A program made the position numbers and the translations under genes. A stretch of DNA of 64,000 nucleotides from JAUVKA01 sp964465145 (GTDB lineage: Bacteria; Bacteroidota; Bacteroidia; Bacteroidales; UBA12481), in the NCBI GenBank assembly GCA_964465145.1, contig CAYXJR010000005.1, positions 38,545 to 102,544 of the forward strand, in the 5' to 3' direction. Of the stretch, positions 28,563-38,104 are shown piece by piece; position 1 is the first letter of the stretch; every line of letters starts with the position of its first letter. The notes under the pieces were generated by a model. That model did no database searches, was not told the origin of the DNA, and saw only the letters and a list, made by a program, of their open reading frames with translations.

Positions 28563-28786
28563 GGATGGTGGCTGTCTAAAAAGAGTAAAATCTTCTTATT
28601 CCAACTTTGTGTGTGTCACAACTTTTTTAAAAATCAAAGATAATTATCTGTTCAGCTTTTGATAAAAATAATCCATGGAATCAAAATGCGCTACATAGAT
28701 CAATTTATGCTTTCTTAACACTACTTTCTGTATACTTAACCTGTTCTGCATATAACAAACCTTTCATTTGTTGTATTTTTACAGGT

Positions 28787-30079
28787 ATGAAGCCGATCTA
28801 TTACATCAAATTAATCCTGATATTAATAGTAATCTCATTTACAGGGATTTCATTTGCTCAGGAAACAATAGAAAATTCTACCCCTGAGGTGATTGTCAAT
28901 CCTGAAGACTCACTTCGAAAGGATGCCTTAAATGTATATATGGATGCATCCCAGCATATAAAAAGGGAGATAACTTTTATAAATTATGTTAGGGATATAA
29001 AAGAAGCTCAGTTAGTTATCATTACCACGCAACAAAGAACCGGTGCAGGCGGTCCGCAAACAGTATTTTACCTTGAAGGTCAGCTTGATATGAGGGGGAT
29101 GAATGATACTATTATTTATAATTCTTCGCCGGATGATACACAAGACAAAAGGAGGGAAGGAGAGATAAGGACTCTGAAGATGGGATTGATGCGGTATATG
29201 TTAAGAACTCCGCTCGCGGAACATATTGACATACAGTTTACTGAACCAATAGCAGACCTTGTATCCACGGACAAATGGAACAGCTGGGTATTCAGCACCA
29301 ACGCGGGCGGTAATATGAGGGGTGAATCTCAGTATGAGAACCTGGAATTTTACAGTGGGATATCGGCTAACCGGGTTACAAGTGATTGGAGAATCAATAC
29401 TAGTGTTAATTATAACTTGCAAATCTCCCAGTACCACATCAATGATGAGATTATTAAAAAGGACCAGAGAAATGGTGGAATAAACCTCACCCTGGTGAAG
29501 AGCCTGGGAGATCATTTTTCATCAGGTTTATTTACTAACCTGACTACATCAACCTACGAAAATCATAAGCTCCAATACTCATTTTTCCCCGCATTTGAAT
29601 TCAATGTTTTTCCATATTCTGAATCTACCAGGAGGCAGCTGCGGTTGGTTTATGGCATAGGCGGCAATTACAGGGATTACATAGAGACAACTATATTTGA
29701 CAAGGATGAAGAATTCCTGTTCAGCCATCAGTTTTGGGCAAATTATAGAATTATACAAAAATGGGGTTCAATAAATTTTAATTCTAATTGGAGCAATTAC
29801 TTCCATGATTGGTCGAAGAATCGTCTGACAGCAGGTGTCGGATTTAATTTTAGGATTGTTAAAGGACTAAATATTCATTTTGGCGGAAACGCATCACGTG
29901 TTCGGGACCAACTGTCGCTGGTTAAAGGAGGCGCCACAGAACAGGAAATCCTTTTGCATATTAAGCAGATCGAAACAAGCTATAACTATGGAACATGGTT
30001 TGGGGTATCCTATACTTTCGGTTCCATCTATAACAATGTGGTAAATCCACGATTTGGAATTGGAGATGACTTCGATTAA
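28787..30079 (+). CDS. Outer-membrane beta-barrel protein of unknown function
   Basis: The 430-residue protein has a signal peptide ending SFAQ. A helical/alpha-beta N-terminal part (residues ~40-155; TFINYVRDIKEAQLVIITTQQ) comes first, then about 260 residues of alternating-hydrophobic strands (RINTSVNYNLQIS, GLFTNLTTSTYE, INFNSNWSNYF, LTAGVGFNFRIV), consistent with a membrane barrel. I do not recognise the family. It precedes a repeat lipoprotein and a LytS/LytTR pair on the same strand, suggesting one regulated envelope locus. Confidence 0.8.
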   Translation: MKPIYYIKLILILIVISFTGISFAQETIENSTPEVIVNPEDSLRKDALNVYMDASQHIKREITFINYVRDIKEAQLVIITTQQRTGAGGPQTVFYLEGQLDMRGMNDTIIYNSSPDDTQDKRREGEIRTLKMGLMRYMLRTPLAEHIDIQFTEPIADLVSTDKWNSWVFSTNAGGNMRGESQYENLEFYSGISANRVTSDWRINTSVNYNLQISQYHINDEIIKKDQRNGGINLTLVKSLGDHFSSGLFTNLTTSTYENHKLQYSFFPAFEFNVFPYSESTRRQLRLVYGIGGNYRDYIETTIFDKDEEFLFSHQFWANYRIIQKWGSINFNSNWSNYFHDWSKNRLTAGVGFNFRIVKGLNIHFGGNASRVRDQLSLVKGGATEQEILLHIKQIETSYNYGTWFGVSYTFGSIYNNVVNPRFGIGDDFD

Positions 30080-30185
30080 CCTTTTCAGCCTAAGATTTGT
30101 CCGTTTCACCAAGTTTATAACATTATAAGAAAGATTATTCCATACTTTTATACTTGTCTAAATATTTTGAGAATCTAATAATTAC

Positions 30186-31334
30186 ATGACTATGAAAAGG
30201 TATTTGTTTATACTCATTGTTTTTGCAGGATTTTTATCATCCTGTGAGGAGAAAGCCTCAATTAATGATAATCTTTTGGCAAATGATGATGAGCTGATTC
30301 TGGCAATTCAAAATGCCGACAATAAGGTGGTGATTAGTGTAGATGAGTTGCTCCCTGATTCTAAAAAGATATTGAACAGTGACTATTCAGAAAACACCCT
30401 CGACGAGGCAAAATATGCACCAGAATTGGGATATGAGGTGGCACTGAAAAAGAAAGGCGGATCTCTTCTGGAAAATGGGGGAAAAGAAAGAAATGGCGGA
30501 CGTTTTCATGTGTATTTTGATCTAAGAGGTAAGGAGTTAAGATCCGGAAAGGACAACGGAGGACAAGGAGCTTGTTTCAGTTTTGTTTTTCCAATAACCT
30601 ATACTATGCCTGATGAATCAGAAATTACAGGCAGCGACATGAAAGAATTGAAAAAAGCCATTAAGGCTTGGTACAAAGATAATCCTGATACCGATAAAAA
30701 ACTCAGCTTAATATTTCCTGTTGAAGTTAATTTCAAAGGCAGGACCATTATTATTAATAACGAGAGGGAGATGTATAAGGTTCGTATGGATTGCGCCGGA
30801 GATAAAGATGAGTACAAGGACAAAGTTCCGTGTATAGAAATGTTATATCCAGTCAGTTACCTGCTTCCAAGTGGCAGAACATTAACTGCGGACAGCGGAG
30901 AGGATTTAAGAACTAAAATGGCCGCATGGAAGGAAGCCAATCCTGATTCACGAGAACGCCCGAGCCTGGTATATCCTGTAAACGTGAAGTTTAAAGGTGA
31001 AGAAATGACCATTAAGAACAAGAGAGAGATGTTCAGGATCCGTACTGCTTGTGCCGGCGAAAAAAACAAAGACGATGATGGAGACAAAGAGGCCTGTTTT
31101 GATCTTGTATATCCGTTGACATACGTTATAAGTGACTCTAGAATTGTAGCTGAATCTGAGAAAGATTTTGATAAGGCCCTGAAGCAATGGTATAAAGATC
31201 ATCCAGATTCAAGAGTACATCCTGCGTTGCAATTTCCAATAAAAATCAGCTATGAAAGTGACAGAGGCAACAGAATTGTAGATATTGCTGATCAGGAAGC
31301 TCTTAAAAAGGCTTACGATGATTGTGACCGGTAA
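30186..31334 (+). CDS. Lipoprotein with three Cys-bounded ~87-residue repeats
   Basis: The 382-residue protein is lipidated at Cys20 (FLSSC). After a charged linker come three tandem repeats, roughly residues 129-205, 215-291 and 303-380. Each opens with a Cys and a F/Y-P strand (CFSFVFPITYTMP, CIEMLYPVSYLLP, CFDLVYPLTYVIS), continues with an AWYKDNPDT-like helix, and closes in a second Cys (203, 289, 380), so each may hold one disulfide. I do not recognise a named domain. It lies 106 nt after the outer-membrane protein and 15 nt before the broken LytS kinase. Confidence 0.85.
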   Translation: MTMKRYLFILIVFAGFLSSCEEKASINDNLLANDDELILAIQNADNKVVISVDELLPDSKKILNSDYSENTLDEAKYAPELGYEVALKKKGGSLLENGGKERNGGRFHVYFDLRGKELRSGKDNGGQGACFSFVFPITYTMPDESEITGSDMKELKKAIKAWYKDNPDTDKKLSLIFPVEVNFKGRTIIINNEREMYKVRMDCAGDKDEYKDKVPCIEMLYPVSYLLPSGRTLTADSGEDLRTKMAAWKEANPDSRERPSLVYPVNVKFKGEEMTIKNKREMFRIRTACAGEKNKDDDGDKEACFDLVYPLTYVISDSRIVAESEKDFDKALKQWYKDHPDSRVHPALQFPIKISYESDRGNRIVDIADQEALKKAYDDCDR

Positions 31335-31349
31335 GCACTGCTATTCACA

Positions 31350-31914
31350 ATGCTCTCGAAAAAGAATTCAATATATATTATTGTTCTAGCGGCACTGTTG
31401 GTGGTTATTTTAATCAATATCCGCGAGTTCTCTTAGTTCGGTGGTTAGAAATTCTCCAAAAAGGGAAGGGCTGGAATTTATTCAGGAGATGTCGAATACA
31501 TATCGATATACATTAACCAGCAAACAGCAAGACCTGGTGACGCTGAAAGAGGAAATGGAATTTCTTGATGCTTATACTTATCTCCTAAAGAAAAGATTTG
31601 GTGATAACCTGGTATTCGATATACAGATACCTGGTGATGCAGGAGAAATGAAAATTCCTCCCATGGCTGTTCAGACCTTGGTGGAGAATGGGATTCAGCA
31701 CAACATAATCACAAAAGAAACTCCGCTCAAATTCAAAATTTACGTCGAGAACGAGATGGTATGCGTTGAGAATAACCTTTATAAAAAGGAAAACTCTGAG
31801 GGCTTTGGTTCCGGATTGAAGAACCTGGCCAATCGCTTTGAGCTTATTGCTGGGAAAAGCATTGATATTGAGCAAAACGATTCTCACTTTAGAGTGAAAT
31901 TGCCACTGATATAA
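31350..31914 (+). pseudogene. LytS/YehU-type sensor histidine kinase, interior deleted
   Basis: An ATG at 31350 opens a frame encoding a polar start and one transmembrane helix (IIVLAALLVVILI), ending at a TAG at 31434. From about 31414 a different frame encodes the C-terminal LytS kinase domain (FIQEMSNTYRYTL, LVTLKEEMEFLDAY, RFGDNL, VENGIQHN with the N-box, GFGSGLKNLANRFEL). The remaining sensor helices and the NPHFLFN phospho-acceptor box are gone. The junction therefore removes the middle and shifts frame. The kinase cannot be functional as it stands. Confidence 0.8.
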
Positions 31915-32497
31915 AGGTTCTGCTCATAGAGGATGAATTGGGTGTAGCCCAAAATCTGATTGATATTATTCATAAGGTTGACCTGGATATTGAGATTCTA
32001 GCCATTATTGAATCTGTTAAGAGAGCTGTTAAGTGGATACAGGAGAACCCTCCTCCTGACCTGGCTTTTTTTGATATCCGCCTGGCGGATGGTGATTCAT
32101 TTCAGATTTTTGATCAGACCCACCTTGATTTTCCTGTGGTCTTTACTACTGCGTATGATGAATATGCTCTTAAGGCGTTTAAAGTCAATAGTATAGATTA
32201 CCTTCTTAAGCCTATTGATAAGGAAGCCCTACAAGCATCACTGGATAAGTTTGAATCATTTTACAGCAGGGGTCATTCTGTAGATAATGAGAGTGTAATT
32301 AGAGCTATCAGAGAACTTAGATCTCTGGAGAAGGCTAAATACAAGAAGAATTTCCTCATCCATCATAAAGACAAAATATTACCTCTGGGAATTGATGAAA
32401 TAGCTTATTTCTGCCTGAGCTGGTTCCGCCTCCGGAGGAAGATGTTCTGATAAGTAAAACTAAGGCATCAGCCTTTAAGAAGTGGCTGGAGGACTGA
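31911..32497 (+). pseudogene. LytTR-family response regulator, start codon lost and LytTR core deleted
   Basis: The receiver domain is nearly complete: LLIEDE, phospho-acceptor FFDIRL, VVFTTAYDEYALKAF, IDYLLKPID. Where the ATG is expected, overlapping the kinase stop, the sequence is ATA (ATAA rather than ATGA). The LytTR domain begins (FLIHHKDKILPLGIDEIAYF) but breaks at about 32410. The natural C-terminus (PPPEEDVLISKTKASAFKKW) reappears in another frame from 32417 to the TGA at 32495. Roughly 60-70 DNA-binding residues are missing. Together with the kinase this two-component pair is dead. Confidence 0.8.
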
Positions 32498-32499
32498 AT

Positions 32500-32541
32500 A
32501 AGGCAGAGGGCAGAAGGCCCAAGGCAAAAGTAGGATTTAGG
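32500..32541. repeat. GGCAGAGGGCAGA..GGCAAAAGTAGG element, copy 2
   Basis: Second copy of the element at 27182-27223; the shared blocks are GGCAGAGGGCAGA and GGCAAAAGTAGG. It starts three bases after the relic stop of the response regulator. Confidence 0.6.
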
Positions 32542-32575
32542 GAATAAGACTCAAGGATTAAGTTTGATGCCTACG

Positions 32576-32619
32576 ACCCGCAACCTGTAACCTGCAACCT
32601 GTAACCCGTAACCCGTAAC
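32576..32619. repeat. Tandem CAACCTGTAAC-type decamer array
   Basis: Four to five imperfect 7-10-bp units (CGCAACCTGTAAC, CTGCAACCTGTAAC, CCGTAAC) immediately upstream of a TATCTTTA box and the next gene. Related units occur at 3920-3960 and near 20027. Confidence 0.65.
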
Positions 32620-32658
32620 ATATTTTGTATCTTTAGATTTAATTATAATAATACAGCT

Positions 32659-34497
32659 ATGAAAACTTCTCCTGTCTTAATCCTATTAATTGCTCTGATA
32701 ATTCAAGCCTGTTCCATGGGCGGCAATGAGTTTCACGTTTCTACAAAAGGAAATGATTCTAATGCCGGGACCGAAGCAGAACCACTGAAAACCATTTCCG
32801 CTGCGGCAGAATTGGCTCTACCGGGTGATGTAATTACTGTTCATGAGGGAATTTACCGTGAGCGTATCAACCCTCCAAGAGGTGGTACATCGGATGGTGA
32901 GCGGATAACATATCAGGCTGCTCCGGGAGAGAGTGTTGCTATTAAAGGTTCTGAATTAATGTCAGGGTGGGAGTATGTACAGGACGATACCTGGAAAGTC
33001 ATTATTCCAAATAGTTTCTTCGGTGATTTCAATCCCTACCAGGATCTAATAAATGGAGATTGGTTTAACCCCAGAGGAAGAGAGCATCATACTGGTGCGG
33101 TTTATCTGAATGGCCACTGGTTAACTGAGGCAGCTCATATAGACAGCCTGATGAAGCCATCCGGGGATACTCCATATTGGATAGCTGAATCAGATTCAAG
33201 TCAGGATGGGAGTACAACAATATGGGCACAGTTTAATGGAGTTGATCCGAATAAGGAACTTGTAGAAATCAATGTCCGACAAACTGTTTTTTATCCTAAA
33301 GAAACCGGGATCAATTACCTTACTGTCAGGGGTTTCACCATGGAGCATGCAGCTACACCATGGTCGCCGCCTACTGCTGAGCAGATTGGTTTAATCGGTA
33401 CGAACTGGAGCAAGGGTTGGATCATTGAGGATAATACCATACGCTATTCTACATGTGTTGGAATAGCATTAGGAAAACACGGTGATGAATATGACAATAC
33501 CTCGGCGAACTCTGCCGAAGGTTATGTTGAAACAATTGAGCGGGGCCTGGCACAAGGCTGGTCAGGCGAGAATATCGGACACCATATTGTCCGCAATAAT
33601 GAAATATCCAATTGCGAACAGGCAGGGATAGTTGGCAGCCTTGGTCCAATATTTTGTGAGGTATACGGGAATGAAATCCACGATATACACATTCGCCGAT
33701 TATTTACCGGGGCAGAAATGGCAGGGATCAAATTCCACGGAGCTGTGGATACCGAGATAAGGGGTAACCACATTTACCACTGCTGCAGGGGGATCTGGCT
33801 CGACTGGATGGCCCAGGGCACAAGGGTTACGCAAAATTTACTGCATGATAACGGCCCGAGTGAAGACCTTTTTATGGAGGTTAACCACGGACCCTCCCTC
33901 ATCGATAATAACCTGATGCTGTCGGGCACCTCTTTACTCGTAAATTCACAGGGGGCCGCCTATGTGCACAACCTGATGGCAGGACGGATCTGGGTGGGAA
34001 CGGGGGAAAACAGGCTTACACCCCATCTTAAGCAACATTCAACAGAGGTGGCCGGCCTGGCGCCAAACAAAAGCGGGGATGAAAGATTCTATAATAATAT
34101 TCTTACCGGCGAGGCTGATCTGGGGGCATATGACAAAACTATTTTACCTGTTTGGATGGATGGAAATGTTTATCTTAAAGGTGCTAAACCGGGAAAAGCA
34201 GAACCTTTTCCGGCTGTCCTTAATGATTTTGATCCGGGGATTAAGCTGCTTGATGAATCAGATGGCTGGTTCCTGGAAATAAAACTTGACGAGTCATGGA
34301 CCTCCCTCCAGGCAAGGAAAATTATCACTTCTGAAATTCTTGGTAAAGTGTCGGTTCCTAATCTACCTTACGTAAGACCAGATGGAAGCCCATATCTTAT
34401 TGATACTGATTACTTGGGAGACAAAAGGAATACTGATGATATCTTTCCGGGGCCTTTTACTGTCAGGGATGGGAAGGTGAGGGTTAAGGTTTGGTAG
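32659..34497 (+). CDS. Right-handed beta-helix lipoprotein, putative polysaccharide lyase/glycosidase
   Basis: The 612-residue protein has a lipoprotein signal (IIQAC), then FHVSTKGNDSNAGTEAEPLKTI and VITVHEGIYRERI, the standard start of secreted parallel beta-helix proteins (DUF1565-type). Successive coils such as HHIVRNNEISNCEQAGIVG, VYGNEIHDIHI, IRGNHIYHCCRGIWL and VTQNLLHDNG define the helix. Members include polysaccharide lyases and GH141-like enzymes; no catalytic set is assignable by eye. Monocistronic; near-consensus -7 (TATCTTTA) at about 32628. Confidence 0.85.
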   Translation: MKTSPVLILLIALIIQACSMGGNEFHVSTKGNDSNAGTEAEPLKTISAAAELALPGDVITVHEGIYRERINPPRGGTSDGERITYQAAPGESVAIKGSELMSGWEYVQDDTWKVIIPNSFFGDFNPYQDLINGDWFNPRGREHHTGAVYLNGHWLTEAAHIDSLMKPSGDTPYWIAESDSSQDGSTTIWAQFNGVDPNKELVEINVRQTVFYPKETGINYLTVRGFTMEHAATPWSPPTAEQIGLIGTNWSKGWIIEDNTIRYSTCVGIALGKHGDEYDNTSANSAEGYVETIERGLAQGWSGENIGHHIVRNNEISNCEQAGIVGSLGPIFCEVYGNEIHDIHIRRLFTGAEMAGIKFHGAVDTEIRGNHIYHCCRGIWLDWMAQGTRVTQNLLHDNGPSEDLFMEVNHGPSLIDNNLMLSGTSLLVNSQGAAYVHNLMAGRIWVGTGENRLTPHLKQHSTEVAGLAPNKSGDERFYNNILTGEADLGAYDKTILPVWMDGNVYLKGAKPGKAEPFPAVLNDFDPGIKLLDESDGWFLEIKLDESWTSLQARKIITSEILGKVSVPNLPYVRPDGSPYLIDTDYLGDKRNTDDIFPGPFTVRDGKVRVKVW

Positions 34498-34499
34498 AA

Positions 34500-34781
34500 T
34501 TAACTTTTCCCTATCACCACATTCCACTTCCTGATGTACCATTCCTTTATCAGTCCATTCTTAACGTAAGGATCATTATTCACGAAGGATTTAGCATCAT
34601 CTTCATTCTCGCCCCTGAAAATAAGCAGGGCTTCGTCAGGCGGGCTATCGAGGGCACCGGCCAGAACAAGCCCTTTGGCCTCGTGGTATTCGGTGGCAAG
34701 GCCAAGGTGTTCCTGCCTGAAGGCAGCACGCTTTTCAATGTAATTGTCAACGGTTTTGTAAACGAGGATGTAGTAGTTCAT
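34500..34781 (-). CDS. YciI-like family protein
   Basis: This 93-residue protein has the ferredoxin-like YCII pattern: YYILVYKTVDNYIEKRAAFRQEHLGLA, GLVLAGALDSPPDEALLIF, DDAKSFVNNDPYVKNGLI and the final EWYIRKWNVV. The conserved His (QEHLG) and Asp (NNDPY) are the family's putative active-site pair. The reaction is unknown in most members. It is 45 nt downstream of the DUF169 gene on the same strand, so probably co-transcribed. Confidence 0.9.
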   Translation of the reverse strand: MNYYILVYKTVDNYIEKRAAFRQEHLGLATEYHEAKGLVLAGALDSPPDEALLIFRGENEDDAKSFVNNDPYVKNGLIKEWYIRKWNVVIGKS

Positions 34782-34826
34782 AACGGTTTATTATTTTCCG
34801 TAAAATTATAAAAGTGACAGAGGGGA

Positions 34827-35573
34827 TCAAATTCGTGTTTTTACAGTTTCCCAGGTTTCGGTGATTAAAAAACTTTCCTCCATATAGCTGATCATCTTTT
34901 CAAATTTCACCATTGGAACGGCAAAGGATAATGTGTCTTTTGGCACACAAGGCCTTGCAGAAGGATCGAACATCCCGATAACAGCCCTGGGCCTTTCAGC
35001 ATCTTTTTCAAGATACGGATAATGGACAATTGTACCGCAGCCTGCACCAAAAGGGGTGAAGGTGCTGTTTGGTTCTGTCTGGTCGAAATTTGCCAGGGTA
35101 AACAGGCCCGACAGTATATCGGGTTTTGCAAAGAAGATCACTACAGCCGGATCGTCAGATTCTTCGAGTTTATCCCAGCGTTTGAAAATGATGAAATTTC
35201 CCTGCGCATCTTCGATTGGTTTATGATGCTTTTGCCATTCCAGAACCATTTCCGGCGTCCTGACATATCTTTCCCCTTCCATTTTGCCCGGAATGCCATA
35301 GGAAAGAAAATATTCGAAATCCTCCCGGATTTTTTCAGAATAGCCCAAATAGCGCCTTGCGCCGGGACATGCAATGGCTTCAGCACCAAAGGCCAGTGAT
35401 TCTCCATTTCTGACCTGTACCAGTTCACAGATCAGACAGCTCCTGCCCCTGGGCCGTGAGGCTGATTTTGCATTGCCGGCATCAGCGCGATAATAGAAAG
35501 TAATGGGCAGTTCAGCATCTCCAAAGTATTTTTCCCACAATTTGAGAAACTTGTTTTTGATTTTCAGATCCAT
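34827..35573 (-). CDS. DUF169 family protein
   Basis: The 248-residue cytoplasmic protein shows DUF169 hallmarks: LPITFYYR, a Cys pair in GRSCLICELVQVRNGESLAFGAEAIACPGARRYLGY, PDILSGLFTLA and FTPFGAGCGTIVHYPYLE. The regularly placed cysteines (three in the first half, one in GAGCG) suggest metal or cluster binding. Biochemical function is undefined for the family. First gene of a pair with the YciI-like gene. Confidence 0.87.
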   Translation of the reverse strand: MDLKIKNKFLKLWEKYFGDAELPITFYYRADAGNAKSASRPRGRSCLICELVQVRNGESLAFGAEAIACPGARRYLGYSEKIREDFEYFLSYGIPGKMEGERYVRTPEMVLEWQKHHKPIEDAQGNFIIFKRWDKLEESDDPAVVIFFAKPDILSGLFTLANFDQTEPNSTFTPFGAGCGTIVHYPYLEKDAERPRAVIGMFDPSARPCVPKDTLSFAVPMVKFEKMISYMEESFLITETWETVKTRI

Positions 35574-35719
35574 CGAATAAATAAATTTTTAAGACTTACC
35601 TAAAGGTAGCACCTTAGATTAATTAAAACTATTGTTGTTTCATGTTCGTTATAGCAAGGGCCTTACGCGTTATGATTGGCATCGGATGGAAGTGTTTACA
35701 ATGTTAAGAGCTACGAAAA

Positions 35720-38074
35720 TTACTCACATCTGAGAGCTTCGACCGGATTTTGATTTGCCGCCTTCCAGGATTGTACAGAGACAGTAACGAGGGCAATAAT
35801 TATAGCAACTATGCCTGCTAACAAGAAGATCCACAATGATATAGAGGTTTTATAAGCGAAATTTTCCAGCCATTTATTCATTGCATAGTAGGCGATGGGA
35901 ATCGCAACCAAAACAGATATCAGAATCCATTTGATAAAATCCCATGTCAGCATGCCTAGAATCTGGCTAACTTTAGCACCGTTTACCTTGCGTATCCCTA
36001 TCTCTTTGGTACGGCTTTGAGTTTTCAGCAGTGACATGCCAAGTAATCCCATGGAGCAGATGAACAACGATATCAGGGTAAAAACAAACAGAAGCCTGGC
36101 CTGTAGGAGTTCCGATTTGTAAAGATCCTCGTACATAGAACTAAGGTATTTATACTGAAAAGGATATTCCGGAAACATTTGAGTCCAAACGTTTTCAATG
36201 TCAGTCAGTGCTTGTGTTTGCATACCATCTTCAAATGAAATTACAAAGTTAATCAGCCACATATCCTGACGTTTAAATAAAACCAGCGGTTCAATTTCCT
36301 TTTTAACGGAAGAGAGATGAAAGTCTTCCACGACTCCAATAATATGACCCTTGGGAATAGCCAGGTCCCCTTCGCCGAAAATGAGATCGAACTCTTTGCC
36401 AATTATTTGTGTGTGGTCCGTATAATGAAGTCTCCTCATGGCTGATTCATTTATGATATACTCACCAGAGCCTTCATTGTCAAGGTTGGTTTCCGAGAAA
36501 TTATGGCCAGAAAGGAAATTCAAAGAAAATATGCTTGCAAAAGAGTAATCACAGGGGAAAATCCCAATATAATTGTCAGGATTATTCTCATCGACAGATA
36601 TATATCCTTCCATCTCGAACTGGAAAATGTCGTTTGCTTCACCACCAGGCGGCTCTAGCATAGCGGAGACATGTTCGATAGCCGGACTTTTTAGTAGTTC
36701 CTCCTTAAAAATCTCAAATTCAGATTGAATATTAGTATGTACTTGTCCGATACAAATAATATTATCATCTTCAATACCCATGCTGCTTCTGAGAGCGAAG
36801 TTAGTCTGTTGCTGGATAACAATTACAGCAATTATCAAGGCGATTGATATTGTATATTGAATCACTATCAGACTCTTACTGATCCCTTTCGACCCGAATC
36901 GCTTCAGCAGGGGTATGAGACCGGCAAAGATGATGATAATACTAAACAGGCTAATAATTGCCATGATCAGGGATGCTTTGCCGCCTAAGAGGTTCAAGTT
37001 GAATTCCTTTTGAATGAAACTGCTGGCCAGCAAAGAAAAAAATATGCCAAATGAGATTGATGCAATGACAATAAGGGTCCCTTCTGATAGAAAATGTTTA
37101 AACTTCATCAAGGTTGAGGCTCCTGAAATTCTGCTGATAATGAAGTATTTGTGGTAATACGCAGCCATTCCGATGTTTAGATTGGCATAGTTTATCAGAG
37201 CTATAAGCAGTAGAATCAATACGGCTATAGAAAGTGTAAAAACAACAGCCATATTGCTATTTGGTTCTATTTCACGCAGTTTTTTTGAATGTAAGTGGAT
37301 GCTCTCAATCCCTTGTAGGTGTGCATTGAGAACTACATCATCCGACACATATCCGAGTTGCACTTTAGTGAATTCAGCGAAGCCAGAGCTTATATTCAAG
37401 GGAACAGAATTTTCATGTAATAACAGGTAAGTCCAGGCCCAGCTGTTAAAAACAGATTTATCGACAGGGGAAGCTATAAATTCAGGGTGGAAATGACTGT
37501 TTTGAGGAAAATCCTTCATTACACCCTTGATGGTAAAATCTAAATCCTTTCCATAGAATTGTCCTGATGGCAAGGTCAGTATCTGCCCTACAGGATTATT
37601 ATCGCCAAATATTTTCTGTGAGTAACTCTCGGAAATAATGAGTGATCCGGGATCATCAAGGATACCTGCAGGATTACCGCTTATTAATTCAGTGTCAAAC
37701 ACATCAAAGAAAGTGCTGTCACATTCAAAGGCCTGCCTGAGTTCCAGGTATTTTTCCTTATACTTAATTACTCCGCCCCGGATAGGCACCAGCCTCACAT
37801 AACTCTCTATTTCCGGAAAATAGTCAGCTAAGGCCGGAACAAAGCCGGGATTTGGTATCCTGGCGAAATGCTTGTCATAGAAGGAGTTGGATTGGGTAGT
37901 GCTTAGGCGGTATATCCTTTCTGAATTATCATGAAAGCGATCAAAAGTCAGCTCGTTATGTAAGAATAATAAGATTAGCAGGATACAGCTTAGAGCCAGG
38001 CTTAAACCAGCCACTTTGATAAGATTCAGGAAGGGGCTCTTTGCAAGATTTCTGATAACGAAGATCCAAATCAT
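35720..38074 (-). CDS. ABC transporter permease (MacB/FtsX type)
   Basis: The 784-residue protein has the Bacteroidota double-FtsX layout: N-terminal helix (FLNLIKVAGLSLALSCILLILL), a long MacB-like periplasmic domain (ERIYRLSTTQ...), three membrane helices near 280-420, a second periplasmic domain, and the C-terminal FtsX core with KEIGIRKVNGAKVSQI. Such permeases act in mechanotransmission or export of lipoproteins, peptides or drugs and require an ATPase not encoded nearby. Same strand as three downstream-read envelope genes at 38105-40027. Confidence 0.92.
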   Translation of the reverse strand: MIWIFVIRNLAKSPFLNLIKVAGLSLALSCILLILLFLHNELTFDRFHDNSERIYRLSTTQSNSFYDKHFARIPNPGFVPALADYFPEIESYVRLVPIRGGVIKYKEKYLELRQAFECDSTFFDVFDTELISGNPAGILDDPGSLIISESYSQKIFGDNNPVGQILTLPSGQFYGKDLDFTIKGVMKDFPQNSHFHPEFIASPVDKSVFNSWAWTYLLLHENSVPLNISSGFAEFTKVQLGYVSDDVVLNAHLQGIESIHLHSKKLREIEPNSNMAVVFTLSIAVLILLLIALINYANLNIGMAAYYHKYFIISRISGASTLMKFKHFLSEGTLIVIASISFGIFFSLLASSFIQKEFNLNLLGGKASLIMAIISLFSIIIIFAGLIPLLKRFGSKGISKSLIVIQYTISIALIIAVIVIQQQTNFALRSSMGIEDDNIICIGQVHTNIQSEFEIFKEELLKSPAIEHVSAMLEPPGGEANDIFQFEMEGYISVDENNPDNYIGIFPCDYSFASIFSLNFLSGHNFSETNLDNEGSGEYIINESAMRRLHYTDHTQIIGKEFDLIFGEGDLAIPKGHIIGVVEDFHLSSVKKEIEPLVLFKRQDMWLINFVISFEDGMQTQALTDIENVWTQMFPEYPFQYKYLSSMYEDLYKSELLQARLLFVFTLISLFICSMGLLGMSLLKTQSRTKEIGIRKVNGAKVSQILGMLTWDFIKWILISVLVAIPIAYYAMNKWLENFAYKTSISLWIFLLAGIVAIIIALVTVSVQSWKAANQNPVEALRCE

Positions 38075-38104
38075 CTGGAACCGGCTGTTTTTTTTGGATT
38101 GATC

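Noticed and set aside
32500..32619. Short tandem units considered as a CRISPR array
   Set aside because: Units are 7-13 bp without unique spacers of constant length; no cas genes are present.
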